Assembly (NCBI RefSeq): GCF_003148825.1
Contig: NZ_QGGZ01000002.1
Span: forward strand, 1 to 64,000
From: Streptomyces sp. CG 926
Lineage (GTDB): Bacteria > Actinomycetota > Actinomycetes > Streptomycetales > Streptomycetaceae
DNA: 64,000 bases
Reading direction: 5' to 3'
Both the position numbers and the translations under genes were made by a program. Position 1 is the stretch's first letter; the number at the start of each line of letters is the position of its first letter. Below are positions 16,659 through 25,551 of this stretch, in pieces. The notes under the pieces were generated by a model. The model was given only the letters and a program-made list of their open reading frames with translations, was not told the DNA's origin and ran no database searches.

Positions 16659-18080
16659 ATGACGGATCGGGACGCACGGCTGGTGGCGGCGGTCCGGGCG
16701 GGGGACCTTCCGGAGGTCCACGCCCTGCTGGGGCCGGGGAGGAACCCCGACGCGGTCGACGAGGACGGGCTGCCGGTGCTGTGCGCGGCGGTGGCCGCAC
16801 ACGAAGAGGAGATCGCCGACGCCCTGCTGGGCGCCGGAGCCGACCCCGAAGCGGTGGACGCGGACGGTACGCCCGTCCTGTGCACGGCGGTGGCCGCGTT
16901 CGCGTACAGGACCGTCGCGGACCTCGTGAGAGCAGGGGCCGATCCCGACCGGGTGCTCCCGGACGGCACGACCCCACTGCTTCGGGCCGTCGAGGGCGGC
17001 TCCCCGGCCACGGTCAGGGCGCTGCTGTGGTCCCAGGACCTCCAGGCACCGGAACTGCGTCTGGAGCGGCCGATGCGCGAGCGGCTGCTCGCGGCGGCCC
17101 GGCACTGGTACGAGACGGGCGCGGAGACGGAACTGCGCCGCCGTACCGGAGCCGCGTCCCCGGCGTGGACCGGCACGGTCGAGGAGGAGTGGTGCGAGGT
17201 CGAGCAGGTCACGCTCGGCGGGCTGAGCGTCCGCGCGGGGCACGGCGCCGTCCTGACCGTCCTGGAGTCGACGTTCGGCGCCCCGGCCCCGTTCACGGAG
17301 CTGGTGGCCCGTGCCGTCCGGCACCCCGACCCCATGCACGTGGACTGGGCCGCCGCACGCTTCGAACTCGGCAACCGCCTCGGCGAGGGGGCCCGGGACA
17401 TGGTCACGGCCCTGCGCCACCACCCGTCGCCCCACCACCGCCGCTTCGCCGCCGACCGGCTGGCGACCACGCACCACGAGGACGACGGCGATCTCCTCGT
17501 CACCTGGGCGGAGACCGAGACGGACGCCGTGGTGCTCGCCGACGTGCTGTGGGCCCTCTCCGAACAGGCGGAGGACCATCCCCGGCTGGGGGCCATCGGC
17601 CTGCGGTACGCCGACCACCCGGACCCCCGGGTGCGCCGCCGGGTGCCGGACTGCCTCGCATGGCCCCTGACGGCGCAGGCCACCGCCGCATTGCGCTCCC
17701 TGACGCGGGACCCGGACGACGAGGTCCGCTTCGCCGCCGCGCGCTCCCTGCCCGCGGCGGACCACGAGGACCGGGACGGCCCCGGCGCCGTCGTACGCGA
17801 CCTGGTCCGCGACCCGCACAGCCCGATGCGCGGCGGGGCCGCGGAGGCTTTGGCCGAATCCGACGACCGTACGGCGGACGCCACGGAGGTCCTGCTGGCC
17901 CTCCTGGACACCGACGACCGCATCCTGCGCCTGGTCGCCGCCTACGGCCTGGCCCTGCGGGACCACCCGTACACGCCGCAGGCGTACGCGCGGGTGGAGG
18001 AACTCGGCCCCATCCGCCAGCCCGATCACCGGGCCTTCGGACTCGCGGACTGGCGCCGGCGCAACGAGCCGCCGGGCTGA
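16659..18080 (+). CDS. Ankyrin-repeat / HEAT-repeat protein
   Basis: A 473-residue soluble protein. Residues 1-125 hold three to four ankyrin repeats (AVRAGDLPEVHALLG..., ADALLGAGADPEAVDADGTPVL, LVRAGADPDRVLPDGTTPLL). Residues about 230-450 consist of HEAT-like helical repeats with periodic DPR/DEVRFAAARSL motifs. Both are protein-protein interaction scaffolds; there is no enzymatic motif. GGGAGCGG precedes the ATG. The gene lies between hemD and hemB but after the hem terminator, so it is probably not part of the heme operon. The partner is unknown. Confidence 0.8.
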   Translation: MTDRDARLVAAVRAGDLPEVHALLGPGRNPDAVDEDGLPVLCAAVAAHEEEIADALLGAGADPEAVDADGTPVLCTAVAAFAYRTVADLVRAGADPDRVLPDGTTPLLRAVEGGSPATVRALLWSQDLQAPELRLERPMRERLLAAARHWYETGAETELRRRTGAASPAWTGTVEEEWCEVEQVTLGGLSVRAGHGAVLTVLESTFGAPAPFTELVARAVRHPDPMHVDWAAARFELGNRLGEGARDMVTALRHHPSPHHRRFAADRLATTHHEDDGDLLVTWAETETDAVVLADVLWALSEQAEDHPRLGAIGLRYADHPDPRVRRRVPDCLAWPLTAQATAALRSLTRDPDDEVRFAAARSLPAADHEDRDGPGAVVRDLVRDPHSPMRGGAAEALAESDDRTADATEVLLALLDTDDRILRLVAAYGLALRDHPYTPQAYARVEELGPIRQPDHRAFGLADWRRRNEPPG

Positions 18081-18117
18081 GGGGGAACCGACGGCAGGCG
18101 TGAGGACGCCGGCCCGG

Positions 18118-19068
18118 TCAGGCGGGGTTCGCGGTGCGGAACGTGCGGCGGTAGGTGTCGGGCGGGACGCCGACGACCCGTTTGAACTGGCGCCGCAGGG
18201 TGGTGGCGGTGCCCATGCCGGTGGCGACGGCGACCACCTCGATCGTCTCGTCGGTGGCCTCCAGCAGCTCCTGGGCGCGGCGGACCCGCTGGGTCAGCAG
18301 CCATTGCAGCGGGGTCTGGCCGGTGACCGCCCGGAACCGCCGACCCAGGTGGCGCGGGCTGGTGCCGGCCCGGCGCGCCATGTCGGTGACGGTCAGCGGC
18401 CGGTCGAGGCGCTGCTGGGCCCAGGCGAGCAGGTCGGTGAGCTGGTGGTCGCCGCCCGTGGCCTGGACCGGGGTGGTCACGAACTGGGCCTGGCCGCCGG
18501 TCCGGTGCGGAGCCATGACGAGGCGGCGGGCGATCGAGTTGGCGACGGCGGCGCCGTGGTCGAGGTGGATCAGGTGCAGGCACAGGTCCACGGCGGCGGC
18601 CTTGCCCGCGGCCGTGAGCACGCTGCCGTTGTCCGTGTAGAGGACGTCCGCGTCGACCTCGGCCCGCGGATGGCGCGCGCTCAGCTCGGCCGTGTGCGCC
18701 CAGTGGGTGGTGGCCCGGCGCCCGTCGAGCAGGCCCGCGGCGCCGAGCACGAAGGCCCCGGTGCACAGGGAGGCGACCCGGGCACCGGCCGCGTGGGCCG
18801 CGCGTACGGCCTCGACGAGCTCGGGCGGCGGCGGCTCGTCCACGTCGGCGCACGCGGGCACGATCACGGTGTCGGCCCGGACCAGGCGCTCCAGGCCGTG
18901 GTCGGGCTCGACGGTGAACGGGCCGACGCGCACCGGGCCGGGGCCGCAGAGCAGGACGTCGTACCAGCCCTGCGGGGCGTCGAGCGGGGGATTGCCGAAG
19001 ATCTCGTAAGCCACCGCCAGCTCGAAGTGCAGCATGTGACCGGCGGCCGCCAGGGCGACTGTGGGCAT
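18118..19068 (-). CDS. GlxA-type AraC family transcriptional regulator
   Basis: About 316 residues. Residues 1-170 are a DJ-1/PfpI-like amidotransferase fold (VALAAAGHMLHFELAVAYE, and the nucleophile-elbow-like SLCTGAFVLGAAGLLDGR). Residues 215-316 are the AraC DNA-binding domain with two helix-turn-helices (VTDMARRAGTSPRHLGRRFRAV and VVAVATGMGTATTLRRQFKRV). Such regulators sense an unknown small molecule and usually activate a neighbour. An upstream in-frame GTG/ATG pair at about 19107 is possible; 19068 begins at the conserved PTVALAA strand. It is divergent from the reductase gene at 19185, its most likely target. Confidence 0.85.
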   Translation of the reverse strand: MPTVALAAAGHMLHFELAVAYEIFGNPPLDAPQGWYDVLLCGPGPVRVGPFTVEPDHGLERLVRADTVIVPACADVDEPPPPELVEAVRAAHAAGARVASLCTGAFVLGAAGLLDGRRATTHWAHTAELSARHPRAEVDADVLYTDNGSVLTAAGKAAAVDLCLHLIHLDHGAAVANSIARRLVMAPHRTGGQAQFVTTPVQATGGDHQLTDLLAWAQQRLDRPLTVTDMARRAGTSPRHLGRRFRAVTGQTPLQWLLTQRVRRAQELLEATDETIEVVAVATGMGTATTLRRQFKRVVGVPPDTYRRTFRTANPA

Positions 19069-19184
19069 GTCCGAAAGTGTACGGGTGTTGTCGTTCCGGA
19101 CCATCACGGTCGGGTGCGGGCCGCCCCGAGACTGGGGTCATCGAGACGACGCGAACGACGCGAACGATGCGAACGGGGACAGCG

Positions 19185-20255
19185 ATGAGCACGGTGGGTA
19201 CGGCGGACACGGCGGACACGGCGGGTACGACCGGAGCGGTGGTGGTCTACGGGGCGACGGGGCACACCGGTCGCTTCATCGTCGCCGAGCTGCGCAGGCG
19301 CGGTATCGCCACCGTCGTCTCCGGCCGCGACGAAGCCCGGCTGGCGGCGCTGGCCGCCGAGGGCGGGGCGGACGTGCTCGTCCGGCCGGCCACCGTGGAC
19401 GACCCGGCCTCCCTGGACCGGGCCCTCGCCGGAGCCGCGGCGGTCATCAACGCCGCCGGACCGTTCGCGGTGACGGGCGGGCCGGTCGTCGAGGCGGCCC
19501 TGCGCGCGGGGATCCCGTACGTGGACGTCGCGGCGGAGATCGAGGCGAACGTGACCATGTTCGCCGACCACGCGGAAGCGGCCCGCAAGGCGGAGGTGCC
19601 CGTGGTGCCGGCCATGGCCTTCTACGGGGGCCTGGGCGACCTCCTGGTGAGCGCGGCCACGGGCGGATGGGAGGCGGCGGACGAGGTGCACGTCGCGTAC
19701 GGGCTGAGCAGCTGGCGGCCCACGGCCGGCACCCGCGAGGCGGGCACCGTGTCCCACGAGCGCCGCGCGGGCCGCCGGGTGCGGTTCACGGACGGCGCCC
19801 TGCGCTACCACGACGATCAACTGGCGCAGCAGGAATGGGACTTCCCCGCGCCCCTCGGCCGACGGACGGTGATCGCGGAGTTCACCATGGCCGACGTCGT
19901 CACCGTGCCCAGCCATGTGGACGTGCCCGAAGTACGTACGTACATGGCCGCCGAGGCCGCGCGGGACCTCGCCGGGGCGGACACGCCGGCGCCGGAGCCC
20001 GTCGACGACCTCGGCCGCTCGGACCAGACCTTCGTCGTCGACGTCCTGGTGCGGGCGGGCGGGCTCGAACGTCGGGCCACGGCCCGGGGCCAGGACATCT
20101 ACGCGGTCACGGCGCCGCTGGCCGTCGAGGCCGTCGAGCGGCTCCTGTCCGGGCGGACCAGGACGACGGGCGTGGCCTCGGCCGCCGCGATGTTCGACGC
20201 GCCCGACTTCCTGCGGGCACTGGCCCCGTACCTGTCGGTGGAGCTCTCGCACTGA
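19185..20255 (+). CDS. Saccharopine-dehydrogenase-like / trans-acting enoyl reductase family protein
   Basis: About 356 residues. VVVYGATGHTGRFIVAELRRRG is an NAD(P)-binding Rossmann motif of the saccharopine dehydrogenase/enoyl reductase type, followed by VINAAGPF and YVDVAAEI, typical of this family. Members reduce double bonds or act on amino-acid or polyketide-like intermediates; here the substrate is unknown. ATG 19185 has GGGGA upstream. The first codons are repetitive (TADTADTAG from a 9-base unit), and the DNA just before the start also carries a 9-base tandem repeat. Divergent from the GlxA regulator and closed by its own hairpin, it is likely a one-gene regulon. Confidence 0.8.
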   Translation: MSTVGTADTADTAGTTGAVVVYGATGHTGRFIVAELRRRGIATVVSGRDEARLAALAAEGGADVLVRPATVDDPASLDRALAGAAAVINAAGPFAVTGGPVVEAALRAGIPYVDVAAEIEANVTMFADHAEAARKAEVPVVPAMAFYGGLGDLLVSAATGGWEAADEVHVAYGLSSWRPTAGTREAGTVSHERRAGRRVRFTDGALRYHDDQLAQQEWDFPAPLGRRTVIAEFTMADVVTVPSHVDVPEVRTYMAAEAARDLAGADTPAPEPVDDLGRSDQTFVVDVLVRAGGLERRATARGQDIYAVTAPLAVEAVERLLSGRTRTTGVASAAAMFDAPDFLRALAPYLSVELSH

Positions 20256-20273
20256 CCGCGGGGCGGACGGGGG

Positions 20274-20300
20274 GAGCCCGGGAGCGGGGGGCCCGGGCTC
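20274..20300 (+). terminator. Hairpin after the reductase gene
   Basis: GAGCCCGGG and CCCGGGCTC form a perfect 9-bp stem with a G-rich nine-base loop, 18 bases after the stop. It separates the reductase from hemB. Confidence 0.65.
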
Positions 20301-20345
20301 TACCCTTGTCCGGACTGCTGTCGATGCTCGAAGAGGCGACTGAAG

Positions 20346-21347
20346 ATGAGCGCGTACGGATCCTTCCCCGGTTCGCGGCCCCGCCGGCTGCGCACCACCC
20401 CGGCGATGCGGCGGATGGTCGCGGAGAACCGGCTGCACCCCTCGGACCTGATCCTCCCGGCGTTCGTGCGGGAGGGCATCAGCGAGCCCTTGGCGATCTC
20501 CGCGATGCCGGGCGTCGTGCAGCACACCCGGGACACGCTGCGGAAGGCCGCCGTCGAGGCGGTCGAGGCAGGGGTCGCCGGGATCATGCTGTTCGGTGTC
20601 CCGGCCGACGAGAACAAGGACGCGCTGGGCACCGCGGGCACCGAGCCGGACGGGATCCTTCAGGTCGCGATCCGCGACGTGAAGGCCGAGGTCGGGGACG
20701 ACTTGGTGATCATGTCGGACCTGTGCCTGGACGAGTACACCGACCACGGCCACTGCGGTGTGCTGGACGAGCACGGGAACGTCGACAACGACGCGACGCT
20801 GGAGCGCTACGCCGAGATGGCGCAGGTCCAGGCGGACGCGGGCGTCCACGTGGTCGGCCCGAGCGGAATGATGGACGGGCAGGTCGGCGTCATCCGTGAC
20901 GCGCTGGACGAGACCGGGCACGAGGACGTCTCGATCCTCGCGTACACGGCGAAGTACACCTCCGCCTTCTACGGTCCCTTCCGCGAGGCCGTCGCCTCCT
21001 CGCTGCAGGGCGACCGAAAGACCTACCAGCAGGACCCGGCGAACGCCCGGGAGTCGCTGCGAGAGCTCGCCCTCGACCTGGAGGAGGGCGCGGACATGGT
21101 GATGGTCAAGCCGGCCGGCCCCTACCTCGACATCCTGTACCGGGTGTCGCAGGCGGTGGACGTCCCGGTGGCGGCGTACCAGATCAGCGGCGAGTTCGCG
21201 ATGATCGAGGCGGCGGCGGAGAAGGGCTGGATCGAGCGCGACCGCGCCATCCTGGAGACCCTGCTGGGCATCAAGCGGGCGGGCGCCGACACGATCCTCA
21301 CCTACTGGGCGACCGAGGTCGCCGGCTGGCTGCGCGAGGCCCGCTGA
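20346..21347 (+). CDS. hemB: Delta-aminolevulinic acid dehydratase HemB
   Basis: Porphobilinogen synthase, 333 residues, standard length. The two Schiff-base lysines are in [19 protein letters not shown] and [15 protein letters not shown]. The metal-site loop reads [14 protein letters not shown], keeping two of the three cysteines of the zinc-type enzyme and carrying Asp at the middle position. The enzyme joins two 5-aminolevulinate molecules to porphobilinogen. It is the missing partner of hemA/C/D in this cluster, but is about 3.9 kb away from hemD with three unrelated genes between. Confidence 0.97.
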   Translation: MSAYGSFPGSRPRRLRTTPAMRRMVAENRLHPSDLILPAFVREGISEPLAISAMPGVVQHTRDTLRKAAVEAVEAGVAGIMLFGVPADENKDALGTAGTEPDGILQVAIRDVKAEVGDDLVIMSDLCLDEYTDHGHCGVLDEHGNVDNDATLERYAEMAQVQADAGVHVVGPSGMMDGQVGVIRDALDETGHEDVSILAYTAKYTSAFYGPFREAVASSLQGDRKTYQQDPANARESLRELALDLEEGADMVMVKPAGPYLDILYRVSQAVDVPVAAYQISGEFAMIEAAAEKGWIERDRAILETLLGIKRAGADTILTYWATEVAGWLREAR

Positions 21348-21356
21348 CGGTCTGTC

Positions 21357-21701
21357 CTACGGCCATTCGACGAGGCCGTTGAAGACGACGAAGTCGAGGA
21401 CGACGGCGGCCGGGGCGGCGACGGCGAACCACACCCTGGCGGCGGCGTACCGCCGCTGCCAGGGCAGCGCCCACGCGGCGAGCAGTACGGCCAGCACCAC
21501 CAGCAGGCCGAACCCGAAGGCGGCGAAGGCGACGTCGTACGAGGCGTCGAACCGGTCGCCCGCCGCGTCCCCGCAGGAGTCGCAGGCCATCGGGGACAAC
21601 CCGACGAAGAAGAACGCGACGGCGGCCATCGGCAGCGTGAGCAGCGTGGCGACGAGCGGTGCGACGAACGCGCGGGGGTGGCGGGCGGTGTCCGGGGTCA
21701 T
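21357..21701 (-). CDS. Small membrane protein of unknown function
   Basis: A 114-residue protein with three hydrophobic segments: FVAPLVATLLTLPMAAVAFFFVG, an AFAAFGFGLLVVLAVLLAAWAL stretch, and VWFAVAAPAAVVLDFVVF. A CDSC pair lies in the loop after helix 1 and could hold a disulfide. No family recognised. ATG 21701 follows CGGAG; the longer open frame runs through the T7SS promoter region and is not credible. Convergent with hemB. Confidence 0.65.
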   Translation of the reverse strand: MTPDTARHPRAFVAPLVATLLTLPMAAVAFFFVGLSPMACDSCGDAAGDRFDASYDVAFAAFGFGLLVVLAVLLAAWALPWQRRYAAARVWFAVAAPAAVVLDFVVFNGLVEWP

Positions 21702-21828
21702 GGATCCAGTGAACTCCGCCGGAGAATACCGAACATGAGTGCGTGTACTCACGTGATGTGTTCGATGACCTGCGAAACTCATAGGTACAAGTACGTATGT
21801 GATGCGGCATTGCCTACGAGGGGTGGAC

Positions 21829-22215
21829 ATGCAGGACGGCGATCTCAGGGTCTCCGAGGACGGCCTCACCAAGCTCGCGGACGACCTCGACGAGATGCAG
21901 GGTCATCTGGAGCGGCAGATCCGGAACATGGACCGGGTGGTCGACAGCATCGCGGCGGGCTGGCAGGGGCCCACGGCCACGGCGTACCGCGCCCTGCACC
22001 GGGGGGCCGCCGAGGACGCCGTGCGGATCCGGCAGGTGCTCTCCCTCCTCGAACGGGCGACCAGGGCTTCGCGTGACGGCTTCACGGCCCAGGAGCTGGA
22101 GGTCCTGGCCGCGTTCAAGCGCGTCCAGAGCCAGGAGAACGTGACGGCGTCCGCCGAGGAGCTGACCGTGCCGGATCTGCCGGCCGCCCCGCAGAGCCGT
22201 CTGCAGGACATCTGA
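21829..22215 (+). CDS. WXG100-family type VII secretion protein (first of pair)
   Basis: A 128-residue helical hairpin protein. The first helix (LRVSEDGLTKLADDLDEMQGHLERQIRNMDRVVDSI) is followed by the turn motif WQG and a second long helix. This is the EsxA/EsxB fold secreted by type VII (ESX) systems. ATG follows GAGGGG. It opens a run of same-strand genes with short gaps up to 26.9 kb. The pair with the next gene probably acts as carrier or chaperone for the effector encoded third. No ESX machinery genes are present in this window. Confidence 0.88.
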   Translation: MQDGDLRVSEDGLTKLADDLDEMQGHLERQIRNMDRVVDSIAAGWQGPTATAYRALHRGAAEDAVRIRQVLSLLERATRASRDGFTAQELEVLAAFKRVQSQENVTASAEELTVPDLPAAPQSRLQDI

Positions 22216-22238
22216 GAGCAGCGAGGAACAGCACCACC

Positions 22239-22544
22239 ATGTCGGACGACGACCGGATAACAGTCGACTTCGCCACCCTGCAGCGCCTGTCGGGTGACCT
22301 GGAGGAGATACTCAAGGACCTCAACGAGAAGCTGGAACTACTCTACGAGCGCGCCAAGAAGGCCGTTCTGAGCTGGGACGGCGAGGCCCGGCAGGCCTTC
22401 ATCGACGAGCTGGACAAGTGGGATCGCTCGGCCCAGGACCTCAAGGCCACGCAGGCCTGGCTGCACGAGGTCGTGGTCAAGGGCCACCTCAACTACGCCG
22501 CGGCGAACAAGTCCGTGCTCCAGGGCTGGGGAGGCGGCGCCTGA
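22239..22544 (+). CDS. WXG100-family type VII secretion protein (second of pair)
   Basis: 101 residues, length and fold of EsxA-like proteins: helix 1 (FATLQRLSGDLEEILKDLNEKLELLYERAKKAV), the turn LSWDGEA with the W-x-G motif, and helix 2 (FIDELDKWDRSAQDLKATQAWLHEVVV). It likely forms a heterodimer with the preceding protein. Its stop shares one base with the effector start (TGATG), so effector and partner are translationally coupled. Confidence 0.92.
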   Translation: MSDDDRITVDFATLQRLSGDLEEILKDLNEKLELLYERAKKAVLSWDGEARQAFIDELDKWDRSAQDLKATQAWLHEVVVKGHLNYAAANKSVLQGWGGGA

Positions 22545-24337
22545 TGGCCGGCCCCACCCCGGGCCCCGGCCCGGCGCAGCCGCCCGCCGGCGGCGGCAAC
22601 ATCGACGTCAAGCCGTCGAATCTGTGGAACGTCTCCGGACAGGTCGCCGCTCAGCAGGACCCCATGATGCGCGGCGGGAACACCCTCGTGCAGGAACTGC
22701 GCGAGTACCCGGACGCCGGCGGGGCGGGCACCAGCGCCGAGAAGTTCGCGCAGGCCTACAAGAAGATAGGCAACCGCTGGCTGGAGGTACTGGGCAAGAG
22801 CGTGGTCAGCATCGGCGGTGTCGCCGTCGGCTTCACGGAGACCGCCAACGCCTACACCAAGGCCGATGCGGCGTCCCACCCCAAGGCCGGACAGGCCCCG
22901 GAACAGCGCCCGTTGCCCACGGTGATCGACAAGGACCCGAAGTTCGCGAGCGTCCCCGACATCAAGTGGGGTGACGACGACGGCGGCGACGACCTGATCC
23001 GCGGCGCCATGGAAGGCATACCGGAGATCGTCCGGGACCTCCTGCAGCCCGTCGCGAAGCACGTCTTCCGGGTCGGGAAGGTGGCGGACGTGCACCCCTT
23101 CCCACAGCAGCATTACCTCAACTCGCACTGCCACAGCTGGATGAACGCCTCGACCGTCCCGGGCAACACAGCAGCCGAGCTGACGAGGATCATCGGCATC
23201 ATCACCAATCACCAGCGGGCCGACTGGGAAGCCGCCATGCGCACGTTCTGCAGCGCGCTGTGGGGCGGGACGGACTGGGGGAAGTCCCGGCACGGCATCC
23301 AGTGGGCGCACACCACCCCGCCGCCCGGGGCGCGGACGGCCACGGGCAGTCAGCCGGTGATGACCGCACTGGGCGACGTGGCGATCAAGATCAGCGACTG
23401 TCTGCGCGAGTACTCGGAAGCGGCCGTCGAGCTGAACCACGACGTCTTCGAAGAGCTCAAGCGCGCCATGAAGCAGGCCGCGATGAGCATTCTCGAAGAC
23501 CTGGAGAAGGCCAAGGAGAAGCCCAGTGTCAAGAGCATCGCCGGCGCGATCAGCAGCGTGGCCGGCGGGATCGGCGGGGCCACCGGGCTCCTGCTGAAGT
23601 TCGACGTCAACACGGTCCTGAAGCTGGACAAGGCCAAGCTCAACCGGATCGTGGACAAGTACACCGGCATCGTGGACGGCCTCACCACGCGCATGGAGTC
23701 GCTCAAGGAGGTCCTGGACGAAGCGCACATGAGCGCCCCGAAGTACGAGGCCGGTATCGCCCGCGCTCACGGCTTCGGCGCCCGAGCCCTGGAAGATTTC
23801 AAGAGCACTTCGCAGACCTGGCTGAAGATCGACTCGGCCACCGGCACGTACGTGCTGGACCTGGCGGCCAACGAGTACATGAACGACGGCCACACGCTGG
23901 ACAAGCACGTGGGCAAGACGGACGAGCAGTTGATGCAGCGTCTGCGCGACCAGGTGCAGGGCAATCAAACCCAGACCTGGCCGTTCGGCAAGCCGAAGAC
24001 GAAGGCTTCCTCGGCCTTCCCGGACTACCAACGGGCGCAGGAACTCACCCAGCACAACCTCAACCAGAACGCCGCGGCGATCGACGCCTGGATCAAGGGC
24101 CCACCGCCGCCGGACGAAGGTGCCGTGAAGGACTTCCAGGGGACGGCGCCCAATGGTGAGGTCAGCGGGCGCAGCGTAAGCAGAACGCAGGCAGACCTGA
24201 ACGACCCGCTGTCCGGATGGCAGAACGTCGGCGTCAGGGCCAACGCGCATGATGTGAAGGGCATCGACACGAGGATCAAGTACGACAGCAACCGCAATCC
24301 TCCCTTCACCGTCATGACGTCCATGCCCAGCGACTGA
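22544..24337 (+). CDS. Type VII-linked polymorphic toxin with C-terminal RNase A-like domain
   Basis: A 597-residue effector. The first 20 residues are Pro/Gly rich; residues 20-110 are helical; a long helical, coiled middle (about 260-420) follows. The C-terminal about 160 residues look like the CdiA-CT RNase A-like (BECR fold) toxin: HTLDKHVGKTDEQLMQRLRD with the catalytic-type His, a SSAFPDYQRAQELTQ helix, IDAWIKG, GRSVSR, and a final strand FTVMTSMP. Such domains cleave tRNA or other RNA in target cells. The two WXG100 genes in front and candidate immunity genes behind make it a contact-type interbacterial toxin. It may be routed through the type VII system. Toxicity is inferred. Confidence 0.82.
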   Translation: MAGPTPGPGPAQPPAGGGNIDVKPSNLWNVSGQVAAQQDPMMRGGNTLVQELREYPDAGGAGTSAEKFAQAYKKIGNRWLEVLGKSVVSIGGVAVGFTETANAYTKADAASHPKAGQAPEQRPLPTVIDKDPKFASVPDIKWGDDDGGDDLIRGAMEGIPEIVRDLLQPVAKHVFRVGKVADVHPFPQQHYLNSHCHSWMNASTVPGNTAAELTRIIGIITNHQRADWEAAMRTFCSALWGGTDWGKSRHGIQWAHTTPPPGARTATGSQPVMTALGDVAIKISDCLREYSEAAVELNHDVFEELKRAMKQAAMSILEDLEKAKEKPSVKSIAGAISSVAGGIGGATGLLLKFDVNTVLKLDKAKLNRIVDKYTGIVDGLTTRMESLKEVLDEAHMSAPKYEAGIARAHGFGARALEDFKSTSQTWLKIDSATGTYVLDLAANEYMNDGHTLDKHVGKTDEQLMQRLRDQVQGNQTQTWPFGKPKTKASSAFPDYQRAQELTQHNLNQNAAAIDAWIKGPPPPDEGAVKDFQGTAPNGEVSGRSVSRTQADLNDPLSGWQNVGVRANAHDVKGIDTRIKYDSNRNPPFTVMTSMPSD

Positions 24338-24353
24338 GAAAGGCCCTTCGGAC

Positions 24354-24944
24354 ATGACCACCGACCAGACGACCTGGGAAGCGGCGGTACGGCACCTCTA
24401 CGAGGACGCGTTCACCTTCAGCGCCACCGGTCCGCGCGCGCACGAGGACTGGCGGGCCGACGTGCTCGCCGTCATGGCGCGCGCCGTACCCGACCCGCGC
24501 GGCTGGGCCGGGCTCGACGACACCGCGAACGAACGCTCTCCGGAATACCCCGACTTCCCGTTCTGCCGTCCGGCCCTCCAGGCCGATCCGTCCCGCCCGC
24601 TCACCCCGACCGACATCGGGGAACGGCTGCACGAGATCAACCGGGCGAGTGCCGAGAACCTCCTCCTCGCGCTCACCGACGGCGGCTGCACCCTGCGGAA
24701 CCTCGAAAGGTTCACCGAGGGCTTCGACGAGCTGCACGACATGGCCCGCACCATCCTTGCCCGCTACGGGGACACGTTCACCTGCTACACCAACGTCACC
24801 GTCGGCGCGCGCAAGGACGACACGCTGGACTTCGGGGCGTCCCACTGGGGCTACACCCCGATGACCTTCTACGGGGAGGACTGCGGCCTGGTCGTCGTCT
24901 CCGACACCGAGGTCGGGCTGTTCTGGGCATTCGACGACATCTGA
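24354..24944 (+). CDS. Candidate immunity protein 1
   Basis: 196 residues, soluble, acidic, Trp/Asp-rich, no known domain recognised. It begins TWEAAVRHLYEDAFTFSATG and ends DCGLVVVSDTEVGLFWAFDDI. The gene starts 16 bases after the toxin stop, the classical position of the cognate immunity gene, which would bind and block the RNase domain. It is paralogous to the next gene over the whole length. Function rests on position and duplication. Confidence 0.6.
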   Translation: MTTDQTTWEAAVRHLYEDAFTFSATGPRAHEDWRADVLAVMARAVPDPRGWAGLDDTANERSPEYPDFPFCRPALQADPSRPLTPTDIGERLHEINRASAENLLLALTDGGCTLRNLERFTEGFDELHDMARTILARYGDTFTCYTNVTVGARKDDTLDFGASHWGYTPMTFYGEDCGLVVVSDTEVGLFWAFDDI

Positions 24945-24963
24945 TCCCTGAGAGGAGGAATCC

Positions 24964-25539
24964 ATGCCGACCCGATCCACCGGGGCCGCCACTTGGGAAG
25001 CCGCACTGGTGCGGCTCCTGGACGACGTCTACACCTTCGCTCGGAGCGGGCCCCGGCTGCACGAGGACTGGGCCGAGGACGTCCGCGCCGTCACGCAGCG
25101 GTCGGTCGCGGACCCGCGGGGCTGGTCTGACCGGGAATGGCAGATCGACAAGGCTGGTCGGGAGGGCGGCTATCCCTTCCACCCGTTCCGCGCGCCGACC
25201 GCAGAGGACCTGCACGCGGGGCTCCGGCCGATCACGGCCGGCGCCGCCGTCGAGCTGCTCGCCTCGCTCGCGCAGGAGTGGTTCTTCGAGGACTCCCCGG
25301 TCCGGTTGCGGGAGGACCGGGACGCGGTGCTCGCGGACGCCCGGACTCTGCTGGACCGGTTCGGCCCCGATGCGGCGTTCTGGACCTCCTCCCTCCTCGC
25401 CCGCACCTGCGACGCGCCCGACTTCCTGGCGCGGGAGCTCGAAGGCGGCCACCCCTTCACCGACTACATGATGGACCTCGGCCTGATCGCGGTGTCCGCG
25501 GACGAGGTCGGCGTCTTCTGGTCGTTCAACGCGAATTGA
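24964..25539 (+). CDS. Candidate immunity protein 2 (paralogue of the preceding gene)
   Basis: 191 residues, preceded by GAGAGGAGG. Shared with the upstream protein: TWEAAL..LL.D.YTFA.SGPR.HEDW near the start, the DPRGW segment, and GLIAVSADEVGVFWSFN at the end. The middle is divergent. Tandem diverged immunity genes are typical of polymorphic toxin loci that have swapped toxin tips. It may protect against a related toxin variant. Not recognised as a named Imm family. Confidence 0.6.
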   Translation: MPTRSTGAATWEAALVRLLDDVYTFARSGPRLHEDWAEDVRAVTQRSVADPRGWSDREWQIDKAGREGGYPFHPFRAPTAEDLHAGLRPITAGAAVELLASLAQEWFFEDSPVRLREDRDAVLADARTLLDRFGPDAAFWTSSLLARTCDAPDFLARELEGGHPFTDYMMDLGLIAVSADEVGVFWSFNAN

Positions 25540-25551
25540 GACAATGATCCG

